Under the pieces are notes generated by a model. It ran no database searches and was not told the origin of the DNA. It saw nothing but the letters and a program-made list of their open reading frames with translations. The position numbers and the translations under genes were made by a program. This document shows positions 51,845-61,062 of a stretch of 64,000 nt of DNA, piece by piece (the first letter of the stretch is position 1; each line of letters begins with the position of its first letter). The stretch lies in contig CAVSXT010000004.1 of assembly GCA_963732005.1 (NCBI GenBank), positions 1,736,001-1,800,000 of the forward strand. Direction: 5' to 3'. The stretch is from JASLEW01 sp963732005. GTDB lineage: Bacteria > Acidobacteriota > Thermoanaerobaculia > Multivoradales > UBA5704.

Positions 51845-53392
51845 ATGGACGAGCACCAAACCCCTTCGCACGAGACGCAAGGTACCGACCAGGAGGCGCC
51901 GCAGCCGCAGCCAGCCCAGGCTCACCCAGCCTCGGAAACTCCGGACACCCAGGCACCCGCCGGATCGGAACCGTCGCCGGCCCCGCCGGCAATTGCCGAA
52001 TCGCAGCCGGAGGCCCAGGCCGCCGCGGCAGAGGCGCCGGAGCCGCCGGCCGAGGGCAAGGACTTCGCTACGATCCTCGCCGATTTCGAGCAGGGGCAGA
52101 GCGATTCGCGGCAGACGGAAGCGGCCCAAGGCGCCGGCCAGGCGGATGCCGCCTCCGGCAAGGCCGGCGGCGGCGCGTCCGGCGCGGGCGCGGTTCCGGC
52201 GGTTCCCAACGTCGGCCAGAAGGTCAGCGGCAAGGTCCTCTCCATCACCGGCGATCAGGTGTTCGTCGACCTCGGCACCAAGTCGGAAGGAATGATCGAA
52301 GCTGCCCAGCTGCGCAACGCCGAGGGCGAGCTCACCGTTCAGGTCGGGGACCGGCTCGACGCCGTGGTCACCGCCATCGATCCGGAGAGCGGCGTCATCG
52401 TGCTGCGCAAGAAGGCCTCCGGCGGCCGCGGTGGCCATCAGGAGGTCGCCAACGAGCTGCGCCAGGCCTTCCAGTACGGCATGCCCGTCGAGGGGCTGGT
52501 CACCGGCATCAACAAGGGCGGCGCCGAGATCCAGGCCTACGGCATGCGCGCCTTCTGCCCGCTCTCGCAGCTCGACCTGCGCTACGTCGAGAACCCCCAG
52601 CAGTTCATCGGCCAGCGCCTCAAGTTCAAGGTCTCGCGCATCGAGGAGGGCGGGCGCAACCGCCGCCCGGACATCGTCCTGTCACGGCGGTCGCTGCTCG
52701 AGGAGGAGGCGCAGAGCAAGGCCGCCGAGCTGCGCTCCCGGCTGCAGGTCGGCACCGTGCTCAAGGGCCGCGTCACCTCGCTGACCACCTACGGCGCCTT
52801 CGTCGACCTGGGCGGGCTCGAGGGCCTGCTGCACGTCAGCGAGATCGGCTACTCGCGGCTGGCGGACCCGCGCGAGGCGCTGGCGGTGGGCCAGGAGATC
52901 GAGGTGCAGGTGATCAAGATCGAGAAGGGCAAGGACGAGAAGCGCCCCGAGCGGATCTCGCTGTCGCGGCGGGCCCTCGAGCGCGATCCCTGGCGGGACG
53001 CGGCCGACCGCTTCCCCGAGGGCGCGGCCATCCCGGGGCGGGTCATGCGGCTCGAGTCCTTCGGCGCCTTCGTCGAGCTGGCGCCCGGCCTCGAGGGCCT
53101 GGTGCACGTCAGCGAGCTGGGCGCCGGCCGCCGCCTGAACCACGCCCGCGAGGCGGTGCAGGTTGGTCAGGACGTGACGGTGCGGGTGCTCAACGTCGAT
53201 CCGGTGAAGCGCCGCATCTCGCTGTCCATGGCACCGGCCACCAGCGGCGCCGCGGCCGAAGAGGACCACGACCCGGTCCCGGTCTCGCAGACCGCCGCGC
53301 CGCGCGAACCGGCAGCAGCCAGCCAGCCAGCCGGCAGCTTCGGCGCGCTCGGCGACTTCTTCAAGTCCAGCGGCCAGCAGCGGCGCAAGTAG
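51845..53392 (+). CDS. S1 RNA-binding protein with four S1 domains
   Basis: 515 residues. An acidic, Pro/Ala/Glu-rich N-terminus of ~115 residues is followed by four S1 domains: VGQKVSGKVLSITGDQVFVD, GMPVEGLVTGINKGGAEIQA, VGTVLKGRVTSLTTYGAFVD (with GLEGLLHVSEI) and EGAAIPGRVMRLESFGAFVE (with GLEGLVHVSEL). The tail is low-complexity. The arrangement matches short S1-like translation proteins (ribosomal S1 of E. coli has six). It may be the ribosomal S1 or a paralogue. The first ATG was chosen; a GTG four codons earlier is possible. Confidence 0.88.
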   Translation: MDEHQTPSHETQGTDQEAPQPQPAQAHPASETPDTQAPAGSEPSPAPPAIAESQPEAQAAAAEAPEPPAEGKDFATILADFEQGQSDSRQTEAAQGAGQADAASGKAGGGASGAGAVPAVPNVGQKVSGKVLSITGDQVFVDLGTKSEGMIEAAQLRNAEGELTVQVGDRLDAVVTAIDPESGVIVLRKKASGGRGGHQEVANELRQAFQYGMPVEGLVTGINKGGAEIQAYGMRAFCPLSQLDLRYVENPQQFIGQRLKFKVSRIEEGGRNRRPDIVLSRRSLLEEEAQSKAAELRSRLQVGTVLKGRVTSLTTYGAFVDLGGLEGLLHVSEIGYSRLADPREALAVGQEIEVQVIKIEKGKDEKRPERISLSRRALERDPWRDAADRFPEGAAIPGRVMRLESFGAFVELAPGLEGLVHVSELGAGRRLNHAREAVQVGQDVTVRVLNVDPVKRRISLSMAPATSGAAAEEDHDPVPVSQTAAPREPAAASQPAGSFGALGDFFKSSGQQRRK

Positions 53393-53412
53393 GGCCGCGG
53401 CTCCGGACCTTC

Positions 53413-54246
53413 GTGCCGACGGCGCCCCCAGCGGTCCAGGAGCAGCCGCGGCCGGCGGCCGCTGCCGCCGGCCAGCCGCGGATCGAGCTGAACGGCGTGT
53501 CGCTCTGCTATCGCCTGGCCAAGCAGCGCATCCGGTCGTTCAAGGAATACGCGATCCATTTCATGAAGGGGTCGCTCTCCTACGAGCAGCTCTGGGCGTT
53601 GCGCGACATCGAGCTGACCATCCACAGCGGCGAGACCGTGGGCATCGTCGGCCGCAACGGCGCCGGCAAGAGCACCCTGCTCAAGGTCATCTCGCAGGTG
53701 CTCAAGCCGACCACCGGCAGCGCCACGGCGCGCGGCCGGCTGTCGCCCATCCTGGAGCTGGGCACCGGCTTCGACCGCGAGCTGACCGGCTTCGAGAACA
53801 TCTATCTCAACGCCCTGCTGCTCGGCCACTCCCGGCGCGAGGTGGCGGACGCCATCGACGGCATCGTCGAGTTCAGCGGCCTGGGCGACTTCGTCCGCGC
53901 CCCGATCCGCAACTACTCCTCCGGCATGCTGGCCCGCCTCGGCTTCTCGGTCGCCACCGCCTGGCTGCCCGACATCATGATCCTCGACGAGGTGCTGGCG
54001 GTCGGCGACTCCTCGTTCACCCAAAAATGCGAGGAGCGCCTGCGCGGCTTCCATGCGGCAGGCACCACGGTGCTGATGGTCTCCCACAATGCCGCGGCGA
54101 TCCGCCACAACTGCACGCGCTGCATCTGGCTCGACGCCGGCAGGCTGCTCGCCGACGGCCCCACCGACGAGGTCCTCGCCCGCTACGAGGGGCACGGCAC
54201 CGATCCGGAGTCGCGCCGCGCCGGGCACCTCGTGGTCCACGGGTAG
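53413..54246 (+). CDS. ABC ATPase of polysaccharide-export type (TagH/Wzt-like), orphan
   Basis: 277 residues. Walker A VGIVGRNGAGKSTLLKVISQ, then RLSPILELGTGFDRELTGFE typical of O-antigen/teichoic exporters, signature NYSSGMLARLGFSVAT, Walker B DIMILDEVLAVGDSSFTQKC and switch VLMVSHNAAAI. No C-terminal carbohydrate-binding domain. No TagG/Wzm-type permease is adjacent, so its partner must lie elsewhere. It starts at a GTG 20 bases after the S1 gene. Confidence 0.9.
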   Translation: MPTAPPAVQEQPRPAAAAAGQPRIELNGVSLCYRLAKQRIRSFKEYAIHFMKGSLSYEQLWALRDIELTIHSGETVGIVGRNGAGKSTLLKVISQVLKPTTGSATARGRLSPILELGTGFDRELTGFENIYLNALLLGHSRREVADAIDGIVEFSGLGDFVRAPIRNYSSGMLARLGFSVATAWLPDIMILDEVLAVGDSSFTQKCEERLRGFHAAGTTVLMVSHNAAAIRHNCTRCIWLDAGRLLADGPTDEVLARYEGHGTDPESRRAGHLVVHG

Positions 54247-54334
54247 GGCGGGGCGCCGGCGCGGCGCGGCGCTGCACGCGCCGCCACCGCCGGCACGGCT
54301 CGAAGGCCGTAAATACGCATTGCGGCAGGAGGAT

Positions 54335-54365
54335 TTGACTTTCCTTGCGCGTTTTGTGCTAGGCT
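54335..54365 (+). promoter_or_regulatory. sigma-70-like promoter of the DUF5715 gene
   Basis: TTGACT (54335-54340) and TGTGCTAGGCT, giving GCTAGG or TAGGCT as -10 with 17 or 19 bases between. AT-rich within GC-rich DNA. Confidence 0.5.
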
Positions 54366-54434
54366 CCGCCCGCGTTCAGCAGTGCTTGCGTCATTCGGGT
54401 TTTTTTGGGCCTCTAACCGGTGAGGAGTTGCGAG

Positions 54435-55457
54435 ATGCCCATGTCCGTCCAGAGCGCCCCTCCTGTCGTCGCCGGCAATTCCTATCTGCTCGTTTTCCGG
54501 CGCCTGGCCGCGCCGGCAGCGGCCGTTGCGTTGCCGGCTGTGCTGGTGCTGCTGGCGCTGAGCACCGCGGTGCCCGCCCGGGCGCAGAGCCTTTACGGCT
54601 CGCACGAGTCGCTGGTGCGCCAGAACCTGGTCGCTCAGCAGCACGACTACGCCTACCTGCGCAACACCCAGGAGCTGATGCAGGCGGTCGAGAGCGGCGA
54701 GCTGGTCCCGGTGCACGGCAACGAGGATTTCCAGCTCGCCGGCGACGAGGTGTCGTTCCCGTATGCGCGGCCGCAGGTCAAGACCTTTCTCGAGCAGCTG
54801 GCGCACGACTACCATGCCGCCTGCGGCGAGCCGCTCGTGGTCACCAGCCTGACCCGTCCGATCTCCCGCCAGCCCTGGAACGCCTCGCCCATCTCGGTAC
54901 ACCCCACCGGCATGGCGGTGGACCTCCGGCACAGCGACCGCCGCGCCTGCCGGCAGTGGCTCGAGAGCACCCTCCTGGCACTCGAGGGCGAGGGCATGGT
55001 CGAAGCGATCCGCGAGCGCTGGCCGCCGCACTACCACGTCGCCGTCTTCCCCGATCCCCTGCTGCTGCCAGGCCCGATCGGCGATCCGAACGGTGTCGCC
55101 CGGCTGACGGCGCTGGCGGCGCTGCACCCGGGGGCGCTGCCGGAGGCCGACGCCGATGGCGAGCCGGAGGCGGCCCCGCGCCACGGCCGGGTTCACGTCG
55201 TCCGCTCTGCCCGCACCGGCAGGCTCTACATCGCCCAGACCGCCCACCTGGGCTCCAGGCCCCGAGGTCAGGGCGCGCGCGACGGCCGCATCGTGATGCA
55301 CCGCCACGCCAGCACGCGCCACGCTGCCGCGACCCGCCGCGGCGCCGTCAGCCACGCCGGTGCCGGCCATGCCGGATCGGCGTCCACCGCCGCCTCGGCG
55401 AAGCGCCGTTCCCACTCTCCCTCGCACACGCGCACCGCGACCGCGACCGCCCGCTAA
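54435..55457 (+). CDS. DUF5715 exported peptidase-like protein
   Basis: 340 residues. A hydrophobic export segment (AAAVALPAVLVLLALSTAVP) ends in ARAQ. The domain has SVHPTGMAVDLRHSD and WPPHYHVAVFPD, matching the His-x3-G-x2-x-Asp and HxH zinc ligands of M15/M74-type D,D- or L,D-carboxypeptidases, and VVTSLTRPISRQPWNASPIS, the substrate loop. The last ~90 residues are basic His/Arg/Ala. Probably trims peptidoglycan peptides in the periplasm. GAGGAG lies nine bases upstream of the ATG. Confidence 0.8.
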   Translation: MPMSVQSAPPVVAGNSYLLVFRRLAAPAAAVALPAVLVLLALSTAVPARAQSLYGSHESLVRQNLVAQQHDYAYLRNTQELMQAVESGELVPVHGNEDFQLAGDEVSFPYARPQVKTFLEQLAHDYHAACGEPLVVTSLTRPISRQPWNASPISVHPTGMAVDLRHSDRRACRQWLESTLLALEGEGMVEAIRERWPPHYHVAVFPDPLLLPGPIGDPNGVARLTALAALHPGALPEADADGEPEAAPRHGRVHVVRSARTGRLYIAQTAHLGSRPRGQGARDGRIVMHRHASTRHAAATRRGAVSHAGAGHAGSASTAASAKRRSHSPSHTRTATATAR

Positions 55458-55545
55458 CCCGGCGGCAACGCATCCCCCCGGCCCCCGCCGACACCGGCGG
55501 GCCGCCCTGCGGGCGCCGGCACCCGCCGGCCAGCCTGCCGCCGGC

Positions 55546-57237
55546 TCAAATCGCCACGCGGTGGGCGAGGATCTTCTGCTGCAGGCCCCTGAGCTGGTAC
55601 TCGCCCAGCGGCTCGGTCGGGATGGCGCCGCGCAGCAACCGGTGGGTTTCCGGGCCGAGCACCACGTCGCCGGGGCGGGCGACGGCCTCGAGGCGGGCGG
55701 CGACGTTGACCGTGTTGCCGAGCACCGTGTAGTCCACCCGGCGCGCGCTGCCGATGTCGCCGACCACGACCGGGCCGCTGTTGACGGCGACCCGGGCGGC
55801 GAAGCCCGGCAGCCCTTGTGCGGCGCGCGCCGCGCTCCAGGCTTGCAGGTTGCGCTGGATCTCGACCGCGGCCCGCACCGCGCGCTCGGCGTGATCGGGC
55901 TGCGGCATCGGCGCGCCGAAGAAGGCCATCACGCAGTCGCCGATGAACTTGTCGAGCGTGCCGCCGGCGGCGAAGATGGCCTCCACCGACAGGTTGAGGA
56001 AGGCGTTCAGCAGCTCGGCCGCGTGCTCGGGCGTGGAGTTCTCGGCGAAGGCGGTGAAGCCGACGAGGTCGGCGAACAGCACCGTCGCCTCGGCGGCGCG
56101 CAGCCGGCGGATGCCCTCGTCGTCGCCGCCGGCGCCCTGGCGCAGCACCTCCTCGAGGAGCGCCGGCGAGTGGTAGCGCTCCAGCCTGGTGCGCACCGTC
56201 TTCTCGAACTCGGCCTTGGCGGCGTAGCGGATGCGCTCGACCGCCACCGCCGCATAGTTGGCGACCGTGGCCAGGAAATCCACCTCGCGCTCGCCGAAGG
56301 CGCCGACATGGTAGGGGGAGTCGGCCTGCACCACGCCGATGATGCGGTCGCCCGACCACAGCGGCGTGCACATCGCGGCGCGGATCTGATGCAGCCGGAT
56401 CGACTCGCCGCCGCTCAACCGCTGGTCCGCCAGGGCGTCGAAGGTGACCAGCGCCACCCGCTCGCGCATCACCGCCCGCAGCATGGTGCGCGAGACCGGC
56501 ACCTCCATCTTCGGGCGCAGCTGCACCTGGTCCTTGAAGCGCGCCGCCTCGCACACCAGGTCTCCGGATTCCTCGGAGAGCAGGATGAAGGCGCGTTCGA
56601 CCGGCAGCGCCTCGAAAACGATGTCGAGCACCCGCACCAGCACGTCGTCGACCGAATCGGCGACCAGCAGGACGCGGGCCAGGCGGGTCAGGAAACCGAG
56701 CATGCGGTGGGCGTCGCCGTCCGCCGGCGCGTCGCGGGCGGCGCCTGGCGCACCGGTGGCGCCCGGGGCTGGCGCTCCCTGCAGGCCGAGCGCCGTGGCG
56801 AGGTCGGCCAGCGGCCGCACGATGGTGGCATTGGCCAGCGCCGAGACCTCGCCGCCGGCGCCGGTCTCCTCCCTGCCGGGCGGCTGGCCGCCGGCGGTGG
56901 CCGGCTCGGCGGCCGCCACGGCGCGGGACGGCGGTGGCACGGTCGACTCCACCGCGAGCTCGAAGACGCCGATGGTGATGCGGTCGCCCGGGCGCAGCGG
57001 CGCCGAGCGCACCGAGACGCGGTTGATCTCGATGCCGTTGGTGCTGCGCAGGTCGTGGATGTGCCAGCCGTCGGGGCCGCGGCGGATCTCGGCGTGGTTG
57101 CGCGAGACCGAGACATCGGCGAGCACCACGTCGTTGTCGCTGCCGCGGCCCAGTCGCACCCGTCCACCAGTCAGGGGTAGGAGGCGGTCCTCGCCGCCGA
57201 TGGCAAACCGCAGGCGAAGCATGGGGTCTCTCATCAT
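55546..57237 (-). CDS. FHA-GAF-class III adenylate/guanylate cyclase
   Basis: 563 residues. The FHA domain (1-95) has VRLGRGSDNDVVLADVSVSR, NHAEI and DLRSTNGIEINRVSV, so it should bind phosphothreonine. The linker is Ala/Gly-rich. The GAF domain (~185-345) has MCTPLWSGDRIIGVVQADSP. The cyclase domain (~375-545) has both metal Asp residues in VLFADLVGFTAF and FIGDCVMAFFG, the Lys in TLDKF and the Asn/Arg in GNTVNVAARLEA, so it looks active. It would make a cyclic nucleotide in answer to a ligand and phosphorylation. An alternative start is the ATG at 57222. Confidence 0.93.
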   Translation of the reverse strand: MMRDPMLRLRFAIGGEDRLLPLTGGRVRLGRGSDNDVVLADVSVSRNHAEIRRGPDGWHIHDLRSTNGIEINRVSVRSAPLRPGDRITIGVFELAVESTVPPPSRAVAAAEPATAGGQPPGREETGAGGEVSALANATIVRPLADLATALGLQGAPAPGATGAPGAARDAPADGDAHRMLGFLTRLARVLLVADSVDDVLVRVLDIVFEALPVERAFILLSEESGDLVCEAARFKDQVQLRPKMEVPVSRTMLRAVMRERVALVTFDALADQRLSGGESIRLHQIRAAMCTPLWSGDRIIGVVQADSPYHVGAFGEREVDFLATVANYAAVAVERIRYAAKAEFEKTVRTRLERYHSPALLEEVLRQGAGGDDEGIRRLRAAEATVLFADLVGFTAFAENSTPEHAAELLNAFLNLSVEAIFAAGGTLDKFIGDCVMAFFGAPMPQPDHAERAVRAAVEIQRNLQAWSAARAAQGLPGFAARVAVNSGPVVVGDIGSARRVDYTVLGNTVNVAARLEAVARPGDVVLGPETHRLLRGAIPTEPLGEYQLRGLQQKILAHRVAI

Positions 57238-57304
57238 ATCCGAAGGTTCCGGCAGGCGCCGCGCCCGCCGCCGCTGTCTCCGGTTCCAGGGCTGGTTGCA
57301 CCAA

Positions 57305-57333
57305 GGTTACAGAAAGATGATAATCTTTATAAC
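57305..57333 (+). promoter_or_regulatory. sulfur operon promoter with perfect inverted repeat
   Basis: AAAGAT-GATA-ATCTTT (57313-57328) is a perfect 16-base inverted repeat lying in the spacer of a candidate promoter (GGTTAC, 17 bases, TATAAC at 57328-57333). The AT-rich block is exceptional here. Its position suits repression by a dimeric regulator of sulfur supply. Confidence 0.6.
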
Positions 57334-57357
57334 AATTGCCGGAGAGGAGCGCCGCCG

Positions 57358-59022
57358 ATGCCCAAAGCCCCCGAGATCGAACCTGACTGGGAGCTGGTGC
57401 GCAAGCGCAACTTCGTCGAGCGCCTCAAGCACGAGAAGGGCGGCCTGGAAGTCATTCACGACCTGCCGGCGATGATCGCCGCCGGTTACGAGGCGGTGCC
57501 GGAAGCGGACATGGTGCGCCTGCAGTGGTACGGCCTCTACCACGACAAGCCGAAGCTCGGCCACTTCATGATGCGGGTCAAGATCCCCGGCGGCCGGCTG
57601 ACCCCGCACGGCCTGCGGACCATCGGCGAGATCGCGCGACGCCACGGCCGCGGCCACGGCGAGCTCACCACGCGCCAGAACCTGCAGCTCCACTGGCTCG
57701 AGATGGCCCGCCTGCCGGAGGTGCTGGCAACCCTGGAGGCGGCGGGGCTCTCCACCGCCGGCGCCTGCGGCGACAACGTGCGCAACATCACCGGCTGCCC
57801 GGTCGCCGGCCTCGACCGCGAGGAGGCCTTCGACTGCCGCGAGCTGGTGCGGGAGGCCGCCGCCTTCTTCCTGCGGCACCGCGAGTACTCGGACCTGCCG
57901 CGCAAGCACAAGATCACCATCTCGGCCTGCGCCCACCAGTGCAACGCGCCGGAGATGCACTGCATCGCCCTGCTGGGGACCTGGCGTGACGGGCTGCCCG
58001 GCTTCGGGGTCAAGGTGGGTGGCGGCCTGTCGTCGTGGCCGCGGCTCGCCGACGACCTGGGGGTCTTCGTGCCGGCCGCCGAGGCCCTCGAGGTGCTGCG
58101 GGCGATCCTCGACGTCTGGCGCGAGGACCGCCGCTACCGTCTGTCGCGGGCCCGCGCCCGCCTCAAGTTCATGGTCGACGACCTCGGCCCGCGGCGCTTC
58201 CGGGAGCGGGTCGAGGCGCGGCTGGGGCGGGCGCTCGCGGATGGCGCCGCGCCGGCGGCGCCGGCCGACGAATACGACCACGCGGGAGTCCACGAGCAGC
58301 GCCAGCCCGGGCTGGCCTATGCCGGCTTCCCGGTCTACCTGGGGTTGATGAACGGCGAGCAGATGGTGCGGCTCGCCGACCTGGCGGCCGAGGTCTCCGG
58401 CTGGGGCGGCCGTCAGGGAACACCGGAGGTCGAGATCCGCCTCACCCGCCGGCAGAACTTCATCCTCGCCAACCTGCCCGCGGCACGGGTGCCGGAGGTC
58501 GTCGAGCGGGTGGCGGCGATCGGCTTTCCGCTCGCCGCCGGCAACCTGCGGCGGCTGGCGATCGCCTGCACCGGCAATCCGTTCTGCAACTACACGGTGG
58601 CCGAGACCAAGGGCCGCCTGCAGCAGATCGTCGCCCACCTCGAGAGCGCCTTCGGCGAGCAGGCGGCGGCGCTGGGCGAGCTGCGCCTGAACCTCGACGG
58701 TTGCCCGCATGCGTGCGCCCACCATTGGATCGGCGACATCGGCCTGCAGGGAACGACCCTGCGGGAGCGCGGCGAGGGCGGCGAGCGGCTGCAGGGCTAC
58801 GACCTCTTCCTGCGCGGCGGCCTGGCGGCCGGCGCGGCGATCGGCCGGCCGGTGCTGCGCCGGGTGCCGGGCGAGGTGGTCCATCTGGCGATCGAGCGCC
58901 TGTGCCGCGCCTGGCTCGAGGGACGCCGGTCCGGCGAGCGCATCCAGCAGTTCTTCATCCGTCACAGCGACGATCAGCTCGTCGACATCGCCGGCGTGCC
59001 GGCGGAGGTCCTCACCCGATGA
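57358..59022 (+). CDS. ferredoxin-type sulfite/nitrite reductase
   Basis: 554 residues with two ferrite-reductase repeats. The sirohaem/4Fe-4S ligands are ACTGNPFCNYTVAE (Cys-x5-Cys) and DGCPHACAHHWIGDI (Cys-x3-Cys). The first half has TTRQNLQLHWLEMARLPEVL and GDNVRNITGCPVAG. Reduces sulfite (to sulfide) or nitrite (to ammonia) with six electrons. Neighbouring APS reductase and sirohaem genes favour sulfite. GGAGAGGAG precedes the ATG. First gene of the operon. Confidence 0.92.
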   Translation: MPKAPEIEPDWELVRKRNFVERLKHEKGGLEVIHDLPAMIAAGYEAVPEADMVRLQWYGLYHDKPKLGHFMMRVKIPGGRLTPHGLRTIGEIARRHGRGHGELTTRQNLQLHWLEMARLPEVLATLEAAGLSTAGACGDNVRNITGCPVAGLDREEAFDCRELVREAAAFFLRHREYSDLPRKHKITISACAHQCNAPEMHCIALLGTWRDGLPGFGVKVGGGLSSWPRLADDLGVFVPAAEALEVLRAILDVWREDRRYRLSRARARLKFMVDDLGPRRFRERVEARLGRALADGAAPAAPADEYDHAGVHEQRQPGLAYAGFPVYLGLMNGEQMVRLADLAAEVSGWGGRQGTPEVEIRLTRRQNFILANLPAARVPEVVERVAAIGFPLAAGNLRRLAIACTGNPFCNYTVAETKGRLQQIVAHLESAFGEQAAALGELRLNLDGCPHACAHHWIGDIGLQGTTLRERGEGGERLQGYDLFLRGGLAAGAAIGRPVLRRVPGEVVHLAIERLCRAWLEGRRSGERIQQFFIRHSDDQLVDIAGVPAEVLTR

Positions 59023-59867
59023 TCCACGAACCGCTGCCTCACCTGCCCCGGACAGCCGCCGTCGCCGATGGCGCCGGCAGCGCCGCGATGCGGCGCGATC
59101 TCCTGGACGAGCTCGAGGCCGGACAACTGGCCAACGACTTCGACTTCGCCACCCCCGAGGAGCTGCTGGCCTGGGCGCTCGGGCGCTGGCATCCGCGGCT
59201 CGCGATCTGCACCAGCTTCCAGGCCGAAGGCATGGCGCTGTTCGACATGGCCTGGCGCATCGACCCCGCGGTGCGGCTGTTCACCGTCGATACCGGGCGG
59301 CTGCCGCAGGAGACTTACGAGATCATGGAGCAGGTGCGCGAGCGCTACGGCACGGCGGTCGAGGTTCACCTCCCTGATGCGGCCAGGCTCGCGCGGCTGA
59401 CCACGCGCTTTGGCCCCAATCTCTTCCGGCGCTCGGTCGAGGCGCGGCTGCTCTGCTGCAGCGTGCGCAAGGTCGAGCCGGTGCGCGGCGCGCTCGACTC
59501 GCTCGACGCCTGGGTAACCGGGCTGCGCCGCGACCAGTGGGCAAGCCGCGCCAACATCCGCAAGATCGAGATCGATCACGATCACGGCGGGCTGGCGAAG
59601 ATCAACCCGCTGGCCGACTGGACCGCCGGCGAGGTCTGGGACTACAACCGCGATCACGACGTGCCGGTCCATCCGCTCTACGCCCGCGGCTACACCAGCA
59701 TCGGCTGCGCGCCCTGCACCCGCCCGACCGGCGACGGCGAGGATCCGCGGGCCGGGCGCTGGTGGTGGGAGAAGAACGCGCCCAAGGAGTGCGGCATCCA
59801 CTGCCCGCTGGAAACCGGCGGCCTGGAGCACGACCTCGAGGCGATGCTGCCGGGCGGCAAGAGCTGA
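59019..59867 (+). CDS. cysH: APS reductase (4Fe-4S CysH type)
   Basis: 282 residues. Reduces adenylylsulfate to sulfite with thioredoxin. TSFQAEGMALFDMAWR is the PP-loop-like site and FTVDTGRLPQETYEIME follows. LLCCSVRKVEP plus GCAPCTRP give the CC...CxxC ligands of the 4Fe-4S cluster that mark use of APS rather than PAPS. KECGIHC holds the catalytic Cys. The ATG overlaps the reductase stop (ATGA), so electron acceptor and donor steps are translationally coupled. Confidence 0.95.
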   Translation: MIHEPLPHLPRTAAVADGAGSAAMRRDLLDELEAGQLANDFDFATPEELLAWALGRWHPRLAICTSFQAEGMALFDMAWRIDPAVRLFTVDTGRLPQETYEIMEQVRERYGTAVEVHLPDAARLARLTTRFGPNLFRRSVEARLLCCSVRKVEPVRGALDSLDAWVTGLRRDQWASRANIRKIEIDHDHGGLAKINPLADWTAGEVWDYNRDHDVPVHPLYARGYTSIGCAPCTRPTGDGEDPRAGRWWWEKNAPKECGIHCPLETGGLEHDLEAMLPGGKS

Positions 59868-59871
59868 GCCG

Positions 59872-60355
59872 ATGACGAGCGCGCCGGTGACCACTGCGGC
59901 CCTGGCTGTCGAGCCACCCGAGCGCGAGGTGGTGCTCGAAGAGATCGCGGCCGTGGCCGGTGCGGTGCACGAGCCGCGGGCGCGTGCCCTCTACGCCGAG
60001 CTGGCGGCGGCGGTGGCGGCTGGCGAGGTGGCGCCGGAGCTCACCGGACCGTTGCAGCAGGTGCTCGAAGATGTCGCTCTCGACCGGCCGGGCGCGGCGC
60101 CTGCACGGGGCGCAGCACGAGGCGGCGCTGCTCCGCCTGTTCTTCAGGACACCGGCCGGGGAAGCGCTGCGCGACGCCGCGGCCGACGCCAGCCGCGCCC
60201 TGGCCGCCCTCGTCGGCCAGCGCCTCGACAGGATGGCCGTGACCGCGCAGGCCCCTGGCGTCTTTCGCTTCCAGCTCGACACCGACCGCTGCCAGCTGAC
60301 ACTCGAGGTCAGCCGTGACGGGGTCGAGGTCGCGGGGCTGGGCGTCGAGATCTGA
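59872..60355 (+). pseudogene. small sulfur-operon protein, apparent frameshift
   Basis: A coherent helical protein is found only by joining two frames. Residues 1-70 (VLEEIAAVAGAVHEPRARAL to LTGPLQQVLEDVAL) are in the frame starting at the ATG. Near 60082 the sense passes to the next frame with TGRARRLHGAQHEAALLRLF, LAALVGQRLDRMAVTAQAPG and FRFQLDTDRCQLTLEV. The frame switch could be a real mutation, a sequence error or recoding. A separate start (MSLSTGRAR, 60070) could allow the second part to be made alone. Function unknown. Confidence 0.5.
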
Positions 60356-60372
60356 CCGTGGAGAAGGCGGCG

Positions 60373-61062
60373 ATGGCACCCTTCTACTACCCGGCCTTCC
60401 TCGATCTGCGCTGGCGCCGGTGCGTGGTGGTCGGGGGCGGCGAGATGGCCGCGGCCAAGGCGCGCGAGCTGTGCAGCGCCGGCGCGCGCGTCGCGGTGAT
60501 CGCGGAGCGTCCTGGCGAGGCGCTCGCGGCGATGGCCCGCGCCGGCGAGGTGCGGCTGCGGCGCCGTACCTATCGTGACGGCGACCTTGCCGGCGCCTTT
60601 CTGGCCATCGCCGCCGGCGACGATCCGGCGGAGCGCGAGGCCGTCTGGGCGGAGGCGGAGCGCCGAGGGCTGCCGCTCAACAGCGTCGACGACCCGCCCC
60701 ATTGCAGCTTCATCGCCGGCGCGGTGGTGCGCCGCGGCGCGCTCGCGGTCGCCATCTCGACCGCCGGCTGCGCGCCGGCGCTGGCGGTTCGCATCCGCCA
60801 ATGGCTCGAAAGCCAGCTCGGCGCCGAGCATGCCCGCTTCCTCGACCTCGCCGAAGCGGTGCGCGCGGCCCTGGCGGCGAGCCAGCCCGATTCCCAGCTT
60901 CGGCGTGAGCTCTGGTATGCCCTGGTCGATTCCGATGCGCTCGCGCTGCTGCGCCGCGGCGACGAGAACGGCGCCCGGCGGCGATTTGCCGAAATCCTGG
61001 GCGTCGAACCACCCGAGTTGCAACCCGACGCATCACCTCAGCTGGCAGCACACGCCAGATGA
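60373..61062 (+). CDS. precorrin-2 dehydrogenase/sirohydrochlorin ferrochelatase (CysG N-terminal type)
   Basis: 229 residues. NAD-binding fold with LRWRRCVVVGGGEMAAAKAR, then VNDxP-like LNSVDDPPHCSFIAGAVVRR and GALAVAISTAGCAPALAVRI, which match the Met8p/CysG-N family. It makes sirohaem from precorrin-2. GGAGAAGG lies before the ATG; a GTG five codons earlier is possible. The stop overlaps the next gene (ATGA). Confidence 0.9.
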   Translation: MAPFYYPAFLDLRWRRCVVVGGGEMAAAKARELCSAGARVAVIAERPGEALAAMARAGEVRLRRRTYRDGDLAGAFLAIAAGDDPAEREAVWAEAERRGLPLNSVDDPPHCSFIAGAVVRRGALAVAISTAGCAPALAVRIRQWLESQLGAEHARFLDLAEAVRAALAASQPDSQLRRELWYALVDSDALALLRRGDENGARRRFAEILGVEPPELQPDASPQLAAHAR

